Shown here: positions 23,890 through 34,779 of the stretch, one piece after another | Layout of the letters: each line of letters begins with the position of its first letter | Position numbering within the stretch: position 1 is the stretch's first letter | NCBI RefSeq assembly: GCF_030272615.1 | Contig: NC_081410.1 | Coordinates: 127,968,640-128,032,639, forward strand | Source: Cryptomeria japonica | Taxonomy: Eukaryota; Streptophyta; Pinopsida; Cupressales; Cupressaceae | DNA length: 64,000 nt | Direction: 5' to 3' | Notes under the pieces: model-generated | The model's database searches: none | What the model saw: only the letters and a program-made list of their open reading frames with translations | Told to the model about the DNA's origin: nothing | Made by a program: the position numbers and the translations under genes

Positions 23890-25002
23890 GCACTAGAGGG
23901 AAAATTTGAATTTTGAATTGTGAAACAAAGCTTACAAACTTGGTTAATGCAAAATTTAAGAAAATAATGATTACACAATTTGAACTTTATTAGAGGAAGG
24001 GAATGACACAATTTCCAACAATGAAAGGAAATTGGAATTTTAAAATTAGGGACAAGGGAATACCACTTAATTTTAAAATTAGAACTTTTAAAATCAAGGT
24101 AGACTATAATTAACCTCTTAATTTTAAAAAGTTTCTTGAAATTTGAAATGTTGAATTTTGAAGGTATTTCCGATTCTAGAGGGATCAAAAATTGATAAAA
24201 TCAACCTACCTTCTATATTAAGGCTATTAAATACAGTCATAACAGTTTGTTGAAATTTCGAGAAAAAAGCCGAGGACCGTGGCAGTTCACTCATGGTCTG
24301 ACCAACTTTTTTCAAAATTTTCAGGGATGGATATTACGATGATTTTAAAGCTAACCCAAAAAAAAATGGCGAATTTTATGATTTCTAGATTGGCGAAATG
24401 AAGGCGCAAATGTGAAAATATGACCCTATTAGGGTTCTGAAGAAAAAAGAAAAAAGAAAAAAAAGGAATTGAATTGCAATTTTGAAAAGGGTCAAACCTA
24501 ATGGATAGGGACACCTTGGAAAATGTTTAGAAATTTGAATGTAAATAAAATTAATTTGAAATTTACACAAAATCCAATTAATTTTAAAAATTAGGGTTTG
24601 ATGACTTAACCACTTAATTTTGAAATTTGAATTTTGGGAAAAAGGGGGGAAACTGAAATTTTGAATTGTAGGATTGAAGACAAATCTGAGAACAATCAGA
24701 AATCTGAAAATTAAATTAAAATCCAATTTTGCACAAGTTCAAGATGATTTTTGAAAATTAGGGTTTTAACAAGTAACCTCTTAATTTTGTAAATTTTAAT
24801 TGCAAATTGAACAAGATGAGGAGGAAATTGAATTTGACAAACAAAACAATTTTCAAATCTAAGATAACCACAAGCAATTTTTACAAATCACAAGTTCAAT
24901 TTTAATTTTAAAAACCGGGGATTTAAATGAATTAACCACTAAGTTTATAGAAAGTTGAAACTTGTAAATGAAAAATATGCAATATTGTTCAAAGGAAAGC
25001 AT
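23890..25002 (-). other. Element D leader with quasi-repeats
   Basis: About 1.1 kb between primer site and gag has no gene. It is built of A/T-rich, purine-asymmetric sequence in which a block like TAACC(A/T)CTTAATTTT recurs at about 24056, 24110, 24608, 24774 and 24940, suggesting old internal duplications. Long open frames here reflect the biased composition and are not counted as genes. Confidence 0.5.
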
Positions 25003-25025
25003 GCAAGATGTCGAGTTCACCAAAA
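25003..25025 (-). other. Element D primer-binding site candidate
   Basis: The complement directly inside the 5' LTR reads TTTTGGTGAACTCGACATC. The TGG start and position fit a tRNA primer site, but I cannot assign the tRNA with confidence; it is not the initiator-Met type used by B and C. Confidence 0.5.
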
Positions 25026-26264
25026 TGTAATGGTGGGAAAATGGTGAATGATAGATCAAGAAGGAAACTGCCCTTTCCCTCAAAGAGAGATGAGAGTTTC
25101 GCTATTGATTACCATTCAAGCACTTTTTACCATGTTACATTAGGAAGAGGAAAGGATAATTCACTAGATTCAATCTCTCCACATGAAGATGGTAGATTGA
25201 ATTTTGAATGAATTGGGAATGTTAAGTTGATCCCCTCTTCCTTGTTTAAAATGGAAAGGAATTGATTGAATTATGTAGTGCAAAAGTGACAAAGAATTGA
25301 TTATAACTTGAGATCAAAATATGGGATGAAGTTGTGCACCTAGATCTAGAAGTAAAATGTCGAGACGAAGTCGCCTTGTGAATTTGAGGAAAATTTGTCT
25401 GGACCGTGGTGGGAATGTACACGGTCCTCCGAAAAATCCGTGAAACGAAAAGGGTTTTTCCGCCTCTGTAAATGAAGCCCAGATCCAAAATTATAGCTTG
25501 ACACTTGCAACCTACACACAGAAAAGAGAGGAAGATGGGTTGGGATTGGGGGTTTTCCTTTAGGTCAAACCCTAGTTTTGGAATTAACCAAGTAACGAAA
25601 GAAAGTACTTGCAAGTAGATGTAAATGAAAGATTGAATTATAAATCACCTCAAGGGAGGTTGTAGTAGCAATGTTGATAGAAGTGCTTGTGTGGAATTGA
25701 ATGTTGAAATCAATCTCCTCTTCAATGGTTGAATCCTTGACTTGAATGCAACACCTAGCCTTGAAGGGAGACTTGAGAATGCTCAATGTTGGAAAAGAAT
25801 GCTTGAATGCTCTTGAATGCTTGATCATTTGTGAATTTCCTACTCATCCAACTTATTCCCCTTATGCAAATGAGAGGACGAATGCCCCTTAAATACATAT
25901 TAGTGGATTTGAATTTCATCATGGGCAGACATAGAGGGAGTTTCCCGCCCGGTACCCAACCAACAATGCAACCTTAGGAAGGGTCCTGCCCCAAAATAGG
26001 GTAGGGACAGGGGCACCACACCCCTATCCTGGGAGGAAAAGGATGCCACGCCCCTATCCAAGGGGGGACAGTGGCACCACACCCATGTCCTACCCCTTTC
26101 TCTAGGGCAGAGTGCGAACGAGATGATGCAGAGGCTAAGGAAGAAGTTGTTTCCGCAAGCTCAGAAATCTCCAGTCTGTGATCAGGCTAGAGGATTCGAA
26201 TTCGCATGCGTGAGGACCCTAATGCAGTTGAAAATTGCTAGGGTCGCAATTTTATGACACTACA
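25026..26264 (-). repeat. Element D 5' LTR
   Basis: It matches 18423-19638. On the minus strand it starts TGTAGTGTCATAAAATTG and ends CCACCATTACA. A TATTTAAGGGG box near 25890 (minus strand) could be its promoter. Extra CCC-rich units at about 26005-26090 make it slightly longer than its partner. Confidence 0.9.
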
Positions 26265-26944
26265 ACTATATCTCTAAAAGAAAAATATGTGGAATGCATT
26301 GGGTTGGTGCATGAGAATGATGTGTTGAGAATTGAATTGGTGAAATCAGAAAACAATGAGCAAGAGTTGGAAAGAATGGTGACAGTCCTAAGAAGTGATC
26401 TAGATGTTGCAAATGAATTTTAAAAAAAGTTCAGGGTTAGTTCTGCAAGGCTTGATGAATTATTGAAGGATCAATGAGACACTGGAGACACTAGAGGTCT
26501 TGGATTTGACCATGGAGAAAGCTCCGGTACTACAAATTAGGGGAATCCACCAAACAACTTGAATATGAAATCATCGATAAGGCAACACAATGCACACAAA
26601 TTTAATTGTAGATTCTTTTTTTGTAATAAGTTTGGTCATAGAGCAAGTCAATTCAATAATGGAGCAAATCAGAATCATAATGCAGTTCTCGGTCGGTGTT
26701 TAAATTGTAAAAAGTATGATCATAGGAAAAAAGATTGTAGAATGAATGTAAGATGCCTTGCATGTGGAAAGTTTAACAATATGGCTAATTATTGTAGGTC
26801 AAGGAATGATCAAGGACTCAACAAGATAATTTAGAAAAACAATGTTACTTGCTATGCATGCAACAAAATAGGACACATTGCTCAATATTGCAAAAGTAAG
26901 AATACACCGGAAGGGATTGACACATCTAATGAGAAGGGAAAGTA
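26265..26944 (+). pseudogene. Element C gag, second part, with four zinc-knuckle-like motifs
   Basis: The frame resumes from 18422 with SLKEKYVECIGLVHENDVL. After two stops come four knuckle-like motifs. The first is degraded (about 26607-26655, Cys spacing lost). CLNCKKYDHRKKDC at 26697-26738 is intact. CLACGKFNNMANYC has the His changed to Asn. CYACNKIGHIAQYC at 26850-26891 is intact. Such motifs bind element RNA. Having four in a row is more than the usual one or two of copia and gypsy gags. A stop lies at 26835 between the third and fourth. Confidence 0.8.
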
Positions 26945-27453
26945 AAAGGTTGATGAAATCGGACAAGCTCATGCTAAACAATGGGTTAGGAAGTCTAATG
27001 ATCAATCGGTAGAGGCAAATTCCCTGGTTACTCAACCGATGGAGTAGAATATTCCTACACTGGAAGGAAACACATCCAGTAACTAAGGCATTAGCCTTAG
27101 GGGGAGGCAAATGAATGACAGATTCTTTATTACCCTCGGTAGTGGTCTGAAATCTTGTTTCAGATCTTGGTGAAGTCATTTTGGAGGATAACTAGCGTTG
27201 AGATATTGGATTTTGAATCCAATATGATATGTCGACATGCATTAATATCAAAAAGGAATTAGGGTTTTATAAATTAAAAAGGATAATTTGTTTCATTTCT
27301 AATCTCATAACACTCAGAGTGAAGTAGAGCGAGATAAAGGCGATTAAGAGGATTTTCCAGCAATTTCTGGTATCCTCTGAGCGTATTTTCAAGGTTTTCA
27401 TCGGCTTAGGTTGAGGGGTATTTTCTCTATTTTCAAGCTATTTTTTTGAAATC
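26945..27453 (+). promoter_or_regulatory. Spacer with promoter-like leader before the unknown ORF of C
   Basis: Between gag and the ATG at 27454 there is no gene. A TTTTATAAATTA box at about 27267-27278 lies about 180 bases before the ATG, followed by a leader-like stretch without an earlier ATG close to the start. This could be an internal promoter giving the second ORF its own RNA. It is inference from sequence only. Confidence 0.3.
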
Positions 27454-30400
27454 GTGATGGCTTTTGGATCTGCTCCTGCTCCGGCAGATGTGGCTACTCC
27501 TGCTATGGTGTACATTCAGGATCGTCCACATCCGAAATTTAAGCAATGCCCTCAAATTACAAAGGTTGATGACTCCATCGACGCATTTTCTAGGGTTCCT
27601 GACGGAGTTCTCTATGTGAAAGATGTGAGAGCATATATTCACTGTACTCTGGAGGATCTGGGATCATCGGAGATAAAATCAATGTACTTGTCCACTTTTC
27701 TGAACAAGGATGGATTGATTAAACCAAAATTTCAAATTCTGAAGGATTAGGGTTTCACCGATATTCAAGAGATGCCCAAGTTTGAGGATGAAATGATTTT
27801 GTACTTGCTGATTCGAGTCCATGGCGAGTTCATGTGGCTTGACCGACCCTACAAAATCACCAAGGAGGCGATTTGTGTTACCACCGGTTTACCCCAAGTC
27901 GATCTTTTGGTGCAACAACAACCACACTTGTAACAAGTGGTATCAGACACCGGACAGGAGGAAGATTCTGAACAATGAAGTGAACAAGCTAACCGATGCC
28001 ACCTTTGACAACCGATCAATGTGGATTAGCACTATTGGAGACAAAGATGTTCAATTTTCAAGCATGGTAATCGGATACAAGGTAACTCAATCCAACCGGT
28101 TGAACTCTATTTCTACTTCCTATATCTACTGTGCACACAAGATGGTAAAGGAAAATGTGAATTATGATCTATGTTAGTGGATGTGCAATGACTTGATTTC
28201 AAATTCGGGAAAGATTAAAGGGAAAAAAAGAAAAGTACATTCCAATATGGAAATCTCATTGTATGTTTAATGCTTTTCTTTTTAAATGAGATACCGAGAT
28301 CCAGTAAGAGGCAATGGGCCTTTGATATACTGGTAGGAAAATGGATTAAGCATGTCTTGAGGAATTTGGGATAGGATAGAGACTCCATTATGTGGGGTTA
28401 TTTCAAAGTATTTCAGAAAGCAATGAAGAAGAGGGAAAGGATACCTAAGCATATAGTTGACAAATACTCTATTGATATATGCTTCATGGTGAAAAAGGAT
28501 GAAACCTTAATGGAGGCAGTGCAACCTAGAACTATCTGGGTTACTGAAATGGGCTATGAGGTTGATGCATAGATCTTGGGTCTTTATGCCAAGATGCTTA
28601 TAGATGCCCAAGTTGATGAGAAGGAGAAAAATTTTGGTATTGTAAAGCAAAAGGAATCTGAAGTGAAGATAGGTTTCAATAAGAAGAAAAGGGAAGGACA
28701 AAGAAAGAAGGTTGGATAGGTTGCCCAGAAGATGTCCTCTGAGATCAAACAAATAATTGTCTTAGCAGAGACATCTCCTTCGCTAGCTATACAGGCTTCT
28801 CCGAAAGAAGGAACCAACAAGGGTATATCGAAGAGGAAGAAACCAAAGACCTTTATTGCTCCTGTTGAATCTGGTTCTGAGACTGAGGAAGAAACCCCGA
28901 AGATTCCTAAGATCTACATGAGCATTCAGAGGAAGAAGCTCGAGGAAGGGAAACTGCAAAAAACCAAAGTCACTCCTCTGACAACACAAAAGAAAATTTT
29001 GAAGGAGAGGAAGCTTACTGAGAAAAGGAAACTGGCCAAGGAGTTTGCTCCCACCACCAATAAGAAGAAGAAATTAGATCTAGATAAAACTCTTGAATCT
29101 GGTAAAGTGTAAGGTTATTGGTCCACTTTTTGTTGTTGAATTAATTGATCAAATTATAAAGGATGGAATTTTGAGTAACATACAACATTATTATGGTGAT
29201 ATGGATGATAAAGAGCAAAAGGAGATAGAGGAATCAATTTTGTTATACTTAGACATATATAAAAAAGTTTTACTGGAGATTCAGAAGCATATACCGACAG
29301 ATTTGTATAATAAGTTACATGCTAGGAGGTTACGTGCTATTGCATAAGACAAACATATAAAGGTTCAGGAATTATTAATTGTTTGTGGTGCTATAATTGG
29401 AGATGAGATGCAACAGTGTCTACATTTTGCTAACAAAATAATTTTCCACAGTAGACACCGACATATAAGTCTTATGGTGAGCAGAGTAGATGAAACTGTC
29501 AAGGAAACTTGTGAGGCTTGGGTTAAATTTTTTGTTGATAAACCAAGTTTCTTTACATCATCGGATACACCACCTAAGTCTGACATTCCAAACATATTGG
29601 TTGATGCTAAGGGTAAAGGTATACTAGGTGGATATCCACCAGTTTTGGAATAGAAATTAACTGAGGACATTCCTCTAACAATAACACGTGTACATGATGT
29701 AGAGATCAACATCCCGGTAGAAGGCAATCCTCCTCTGGTTATTGATGTTGACACAATTGAAATTCATGAGGTAGAGGCTGCAGAAATAACTACACCAAGT
29801 GGTGAAGCCACCGATGCTGAGGAGAAGGTAAAGGATGCAGTTGAACAAAAGGCAGAGGAGAAAGGTCAGGATGAACAAACTAAAGTCAGGTTACTGGCAC
29901 CATCTTCGGCTATTGGTCCCTCATTTTTGGCACTTGACTCATCTAGTCAAGAAGATTTGGTCATTTTGAGAATAAGAATATTGAGCAACTAAGTAGTTTT
30001 GAATTGATGTTTGTTGCGGCTCAAAATTGAGGAAGGAAGGATCAGAGGATAAATAGGTTATTGAGTAGGCCATTCCAATTTTGCAGTAGCTTGCACTAGA
30101 ATGCAAGATAGATCAGGTTGCAAGTCCATCTTATAAGTTGAAAGGTTTGACTGAGCATATTCCAAAAGAGTATAAAACTCTTCAACAAGTGTCAAATCGA
30201 CAGTTGGTGGAAAGGTATAATACAACTAGAAAGGTCACCTGTGATAATATAATCACATCCAACAAAGTTAAGTTGACATAAGAGATGACAAGGATTGATG
30301 AAGCTCTTCATCAATGTAGTCGCATATACCAGTCTTCCACTAACATAACAAAACTTACAGCAAACCTGGATAATAAAGTAAAGGCAGATAAGGACAAGTT

Positions 30401-30560
30401 GGAACAACTTGTAGTCACTTTTGATGGTACTGAATCATTGACCAACTCTATTGATGGTCAAAATTTTCTTTTAGAGACATAAATTTCAGCCCTAGAGAAG
30501 GAAAAGGACAAATTAATCCAGTGGGCAAGAGACTTGAGAGGTTTGGTAAGTCCCTGACTT
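27454..30560 (+). pseudogene. Element C second ORF, unknown protein
   Basis: ATG at 27454 opens MAFGSAPAPADVATPAMVY. The frame is broken by stops and shifts but a single long protein can be followed in pieces: 27454-27890, 27850-28250, 28390-28572, then a Lys/Glu-rich part (28600-29112), 29093-29347, 29408-29653 and a coiled-coil-like part (30285-30560). The N-terminal third has RPYKITKEAICVTTGLPQ, then KLTDATFDNRSMWIS and FSSMVIGYKV. This is the pattern of a protein type common in plant transposon-derived sequences (plant-mobile-domain or 'putative plant transposon protein' style), here by resemblance only. No polymerase, protease or integrase motif is present. Function unknown. Confidence 0.6.
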
Positions 30561-31011
30561 AATACTTTGTTACTTCATAAGCGATAATTTATGGACTAGA
30601 TGAATATGCCCACACCGGCAACCTTAACAGAAGAAGAATTGCACACTTACATTTTGAACGAGTTTGTATCGATTTTGGGAACCTTAAAATCCGGCCGGGA
30701 TACTTATTTGGCATTTTTGAAGGGTGCTTATCTGGATATTTTCAAGTACATTTAGATCCAGTAATCACAATTTCGCTCTGTACAGAATTTCATTAATTTC
30801 TTCTTCTTTTTTGCCCTAGCCTTTGGCATTGTTGTCAAAGGGAGAGAGGTGGATGTGAAAAATGTCAAGGGACATAAGAAGTAATGTATATCTCAGGGGG
30901 AGCAGTCTTCTGAGATCAGTTTTGGGAGATTAGTTTTTGGACAAGAACTGGTACAACACTTCAACGATCCATTTTCACATGAGTATTACCGTCAATGCCA
31001 AAGGGGGAGAT
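30561..31011 (+). other. Element C 3' non-coding region and polypurine tract
   Basis: No ORF of note. G-rich tracts occur at about 30838-30850 and 30895-30903. The purine tract AAAGGGGGAGA (31000-31010) ends one base before the right LTR and would prime plus-strand synthesis. Confidence 0.75.
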
Positions 31012-31902
31012 TGTTGGCAATTGCCACTCATTCAGGTTATAGGTGTTGTCATTGATGGAAAAACACTTTATGGGAGATCCGTCAATCAAGGTAAGCGGCA
31101 TTCACTTCATCGACATTCAGGGAACCGACAAGAATGTAGCCAACAAACTTGGAACCGGTATTCTAAGGCTAACATAGGAGATTGATCCAGCAAGCATGGA
31201 CGCGGTAATGATCATATAGTTTTGTGTTTATATTTTTTGGGGGATGACATGTGTATTATCATTTATAATATGATTGTAAGCCGACATAAGGCATTTGTGT
31301 TTATTCATGTAAATTTAGTATTTAAGTCAGTTCGGGTTAGGTCATTTTATGGATATGACAGATAAGAGATGCGATAGCTTATGTGATGGTACGCGAGCAA
31401 GATCTTGATCGATAGAATGTGAATGTAAAGATGAAGCGATCTAAGTTACTGGTAAGAGAGGTTACAGTTTAACAGGTACAAACAGTGCTTAAATCGGAAC
31501 TCATCCAGCATAGCAGATACACATTCTGAGTTTAGTGTTTGTTTGTAATCCAATACTATGGATTTGTAATCAGTGAGGCTCCTTTTGTGATGAGCAGTGT
31601 TCTCTAGGCAACGTGCCTTCCTGCATGTGCAAGCCCCTCTTGTAATATTTGTTCAGTTATCCAGTGGATAGATATTGTGGGTCTCCAATACCACTGTGGT
31701 TTTTCCTCTTTCAGGTTTTCCACGTATAAATCTTTGTGTTATGGTGTTGATTCATGTGGTTGCATAAATATTACTTGTTGTTACTTTCTTTTATGCATAC
31801 CGATTAATAAGTGGATTTGTTAATAAGGTTAAAAATATTATATTTGGCAGAACAATGATTCACAACCCCCCCCCGGCTTCTCAATGTTCTTGGATTCCAA
31901 CA
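31012..31902 (+). repeat. Element C right LTR
   Basis: TGTTGGCAATTG to GGATTCCAACA, matching 17112-18034. It is a little shorter, with one deletion near 31430 relative to the left copy. It is followed by AGATC and then the rest of B's LTR. Confidence 0.9.
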
Positions 31903-32444
31903 AGATCATCCTCATATATATACTATCTTCTGAGAAGTATAATCTTCTAAGTCGGCCAAGACAAAGATAAAAAATAGGTCAACACTAAACATTTTGATGG
32001 TGGGAAGGAATGAGAAGTAGACCATACCACAACACACATCACCGGTTAGATCAACATGTTACATCCATTACTAATTTTGGACCCAAATCATGACTCATGC
32101 ATTGCACCAATGTTGCTACTCATCCTTTAATTTCAAACTTAATCCAAACCCCAAAACCATTGCCCAATACAACAAAAAATAGGAATGAAACCAATAAATA
32201 CAAGAATACAATCGATCAACAACATGTTTGATAAATAGAGACATCTGGATCACCATCAACTCAACTAATCCATACCGAAACACATCTTTCGGAGCACCAA
32301 AGGTTTTGGGGACACATCTTCTAGATTACCAACACCAAGATCAAATGTTGACACCAATGACAACCATTGTGTTGACACCAATGGCAAGCATTATGTTGAC
32401 ATCAATGACAACCAATCATACTCATCAACAACACATTTGCAACA
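31903..32444 (-). repeat. Element B 5' LTR, second part
   Basis: It starts AGATCATCCTCATATATA, matching the B 3' LTR from about 11810, and ends TTTGCAACA at 32444, directly before the CATGT duplication. This proves that C entered an existing LTR of B. Confidence 0.88.
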
Positions 32445-32449
32445 CATGT

Positions 32450-33090
32450 CGCCATCTAGTGGAAGGAGGTGTAGTTGGATACAAACCTGAGAGGAAGGAG
32501 CGGATCAAAAAGTAGGATAGGATGATAATGAAAATCAAAGGCCAATTCATACCCATGAATTATGAGATAGAGTTGCTAAAGAAGCTTCAGAACCTATGGC
32601 AAAGAGAGATGACCATAAAGGAATACACCAAGGAGTTCCACAAGATGATCATTAGGACTAGATATAGTGAAACGGGAAGAGAGACAGGGGAGAAATACAT
32701 TAATGGCCTCAAAACTGAGATTCAAGACAAATTAATCCTGGTCTAGATGACTACCATGGAGGAGGCTTGCCAATTTGCACTGAAGGTAGAAGAAGAGCTA
32801 GCTAGTAGAGAAAAAAGAATGTGGAGGAGTAGAAACCGAAGACATACAGAAATATAGATAGAACACACTAAGCAGAGAACTTACACCAATAAAAAATAGA
32901 GGAAGGAGACCTTTCTGGAGGGAGGTGAGAAGACCTAGGGAAGAGTCATACCACAACTGGAGGAAAGGGGAAGACTATTTCCATGATCATGGATATCGAA
33001 GGAATGAGAGGTGATTTAATTGGCGACCATTTTGGGGAACATGTTTTAAGTGCGGGGAAGTAGGGAATTGTGCCTTTCGATGTTGCTATG
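32450..33090 (+). pseudogene. Element A gag, C-terminal part
   Basis: It resumes from 11433. The open part 32522-32746 carries MKIKGQFIPMNYEIELLKKL and MTIKEYTKEFHKM, the core of the chromovirus gag domain (family pattern 'KxKFxPxxYExxLxxKLQxLxQ' and 'TVxEYTEEF'). A degraded zinc knuckle CFKCGEVGNCAFRC is at 33042-33083, with the zinc-binding His replaced by Cys. Stops are frequent between 32746 and 33040. Confidence 0.8.
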
Positions 33091-33289
33091 GTAGAAAATG
33101 GAAGCCAAGAGATTACAGAGCCAAAAATACCTATGTCGAGGAAGAACGAGATAGATCATTTCGGTCCATGGGACATCCAAAAAGGGAAAATCATTAGTCA
33201 TGAGGGGAACCATGTTGTAAAAAGAAGTTAGAGTCGAATCAACACAATGAAGAAGCTTGTTCCAGATAAAATGCAGGTCCAGAGGCAAT

Positions 33290-33810
33290 TGTTCTAAGGT
33301 TATCATTAATAGTGGCAATACCAACAATTTGATCTTAGAGGAGATGATGAAGAAGTTGAAACTGAAGAGGATTGAACACCCAACTCCATATTGGATTGCT
33401 TAGATATAGGATGATCATAATTTTTTTGGTAAATGAGCAATTCTTGGTTAGTTTTCACATTGGCTCCTATAAAGATGAATTTTTGTGTGATATAATACTG
33501 ATGGATGCTTGTTATTTATTATTGGGGAGACCTTGGCAGCATGATAGGAGGGCCATACATGATGAAAGAAAGAACACTTACACTATAAGTATGAATGCAA
33601 AGAAGCACATCTTTATTCCCTTGAAAGAAGAGTTGAAGGAAGTAGTGTGTGGTAATGCAAGGATCTGTCTAGTGGATGGGAGGAAGTTCTTAGGTGGATT
33701 GAAGCATGAGAACACATGTTTTGCACTAACTCTAGGAAAATATGATAGAAAGGATGTTGAAAATGCTAGCACGAGAGAAATGGGAATACCATAGAAGGAG
33801 GTTACAGGTT
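33290..33810 (+). pseudogene. Element A aspartic protease
   Basis: A retropepsin core begins near 33296 with VIINSGNTNNLI, where the catalytic Asp of 'IDSGxTxN' is now Asn. The open part 33372-33794 continues with FHIGSYKDEFLCDIILMD and LLLGRPWQHDR, the second half of the gypsy protease fold. It lies between gag and RT. It would process the polyprotein, but the lost Asp and a stop make it inactive. Confidence 0.8.
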
Positions 33811-33899
33811 TTCTCGAAGAATACCAACACATTGTGTTAGAAAATGTTTTGGAAGGATTGCTACCAATCTAATGTATCGACCATCAGATAGACTTTATA

Positions 33900-34690
33900 C
33901 CAGGGGCATGCTTTCTTAACAAATTATAACATCAGATGACACTAGCAAAGAATGCAGAACTAAGCAAAAAAGTACATGAGTTGTTGGAGAAAGGATTGAT
34001 ATAGGAGAGTTTGAGCCCATGCATGGTAACTGCTATCTTGGCACCAAAGAAAGATGGAGAATGGAGAATGGAGAATGTGTACTAGCTCAAGAGCCATCAA
34101 TAAGATCAGCATTAAGTATTAATTTCCTTTGCCAAGGATGGATGACATACTGCATTGTCTGAGTGATGCAAATTACTTCATCAAGATTGATCTCAAGAGT
34201 GGATACCATTAGATTAGGATTCATAAGGGTGATGAATGACAAACTACATTCAAGACCAATGAAGGATTGTATGAGTAGTTGGCCATGCCTTTGGACTCAC
34301 TAATTCTTAGAGCTTATTCATGTAGCTAATGGACAAAGTGTTGAAGGAGTTCCTAGGTAAGTTTCTCATTGTTTATTTGGATGACATTCTGATTTTTAGC
34401 AAGACACAGGAAGTTTATATCTGACACATCGAACAAGTGTTCCAATTTCTGAGGGAAGAGAAATAGTTGATCAACATCAAGAGGTACAGTTTCATGAAGA
34501 CAAAATTGGTTTATCTTAGATTTTTTATCTATGTGGAAGGATTGAAGATGGATCCGAAGAAGGTGAGAAATTTTTTGGAATGGCTTACACCAATAGATGT
34601 TAGGGAGGTAAGATCTTTTCATGGTATAGAAAGTTTTTACCAAATTTCATTAAAAAATTTAGTACTATTTGCACACTAATGACAAAAGAA
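33900..34690 (+). pseudogene. Element A reverse transcriptase
   Basis: Ordered gypsy RT blocks with many stops: KKVHELLEKGLI, APKKDGEWRM, a damaged palm, then IVYLDDILIFS (34367-34400), which keeps the catalytic YLDD, and KCSFMKTKLVYL-like and REVRSFHGI-like blocks (34467-34679). These match the chromovirus type. Confidence 0.82.
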
Positions 34691-34779
34691 ATGAGAGGAG
34701 TTCGGAAAATTAAGAAGCTTTGAATTGCTAAAGCAAAAAGTGGTGGAGCAGTCGGTACTAGCCTTACCAAAACTTCAAC

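Larger units (their letters stand above)
18423..26264 (-). mobile_element. Element D: gypsy-like element with gag and protease only
   Basis: The LTRs are 18423-19638 and 25026-26264 (plus strand TGTAATGG to CACTACA), flanked by GCTAT and ACTAT. A purine tract adjoins the left LTR and a primer-site candidate adjoins the right one, so the element reads right to left. It is about 7.8 kb. It encodes gag and a retropepsin-like domain with a long Pro-rich tail. No RT, RNase H or integrase could be found in the 900 bases after the protease, which is too short to hold them. It is thus of the gag-only, non-autonomous kind and lies in the gag of element C. Confidence 0.88.
17112..31902 (+). mobile_element. 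Element C: copia-type LTR element with gag and an unknown ORF
   Basis: The LTRs are 17112-18034 and 31012-31902, both TGTTGGC to CCAACA. The flanking repeats are AGATT (17107-17111) and AGATC (31903-31907). A primer-site-like TAGTATCAGATC and a purine tract AAAGGGGGAGA lie at the expected places. It sits in the 5' LTR of B and is itself split by D. Without D it is about 6.9 kb. Inside are a gag with multiple zinc knuckles and a long broken ORF of unknown function. No protease, integrase, RT or RNase H motif was recognised, so it would be non-autonomous. Confidence 0.88.
11434..32444 (-). mobile_element. Element B: Ty1/copia retrotransposon inside element A
   Basis: The LTRs are 11434-12320 (3' LTR) and 16649-17111 plus 31903-32444 (5' LTR, split by element C). 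CATGT is duplicated at 11429-11433 and 32445-32449. A primer site (16632-16646) adjoins the 5' LTR and a purine tract (complement of 12321-12337) adjoins the 3' LTR. On the minus strand the order is gag, protease, integrase, RT, RNase H, which defines Ty1/copia. Without element C it is about 6.2 kb. Many stops and shifts, and a changed integrase residue, show it is inactive. Confidence 0.9.

Noticed and set aside
23886-25083. Overlapping minus-strand frames rich in Phe, Ile and Lys
   Set aside because: They are in the AT-biased leader of element D, in different frames, with no family; they are a result of composition.
17112-31902. Element C as an autonomous copia element that lost its pol by decay
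   Set aside because: The spaces between gag, the unknown ORF and the purine tract are filled, and no protease, integrase, RT or RNase H block was seen in any frame, whereas much older relics here still show them.
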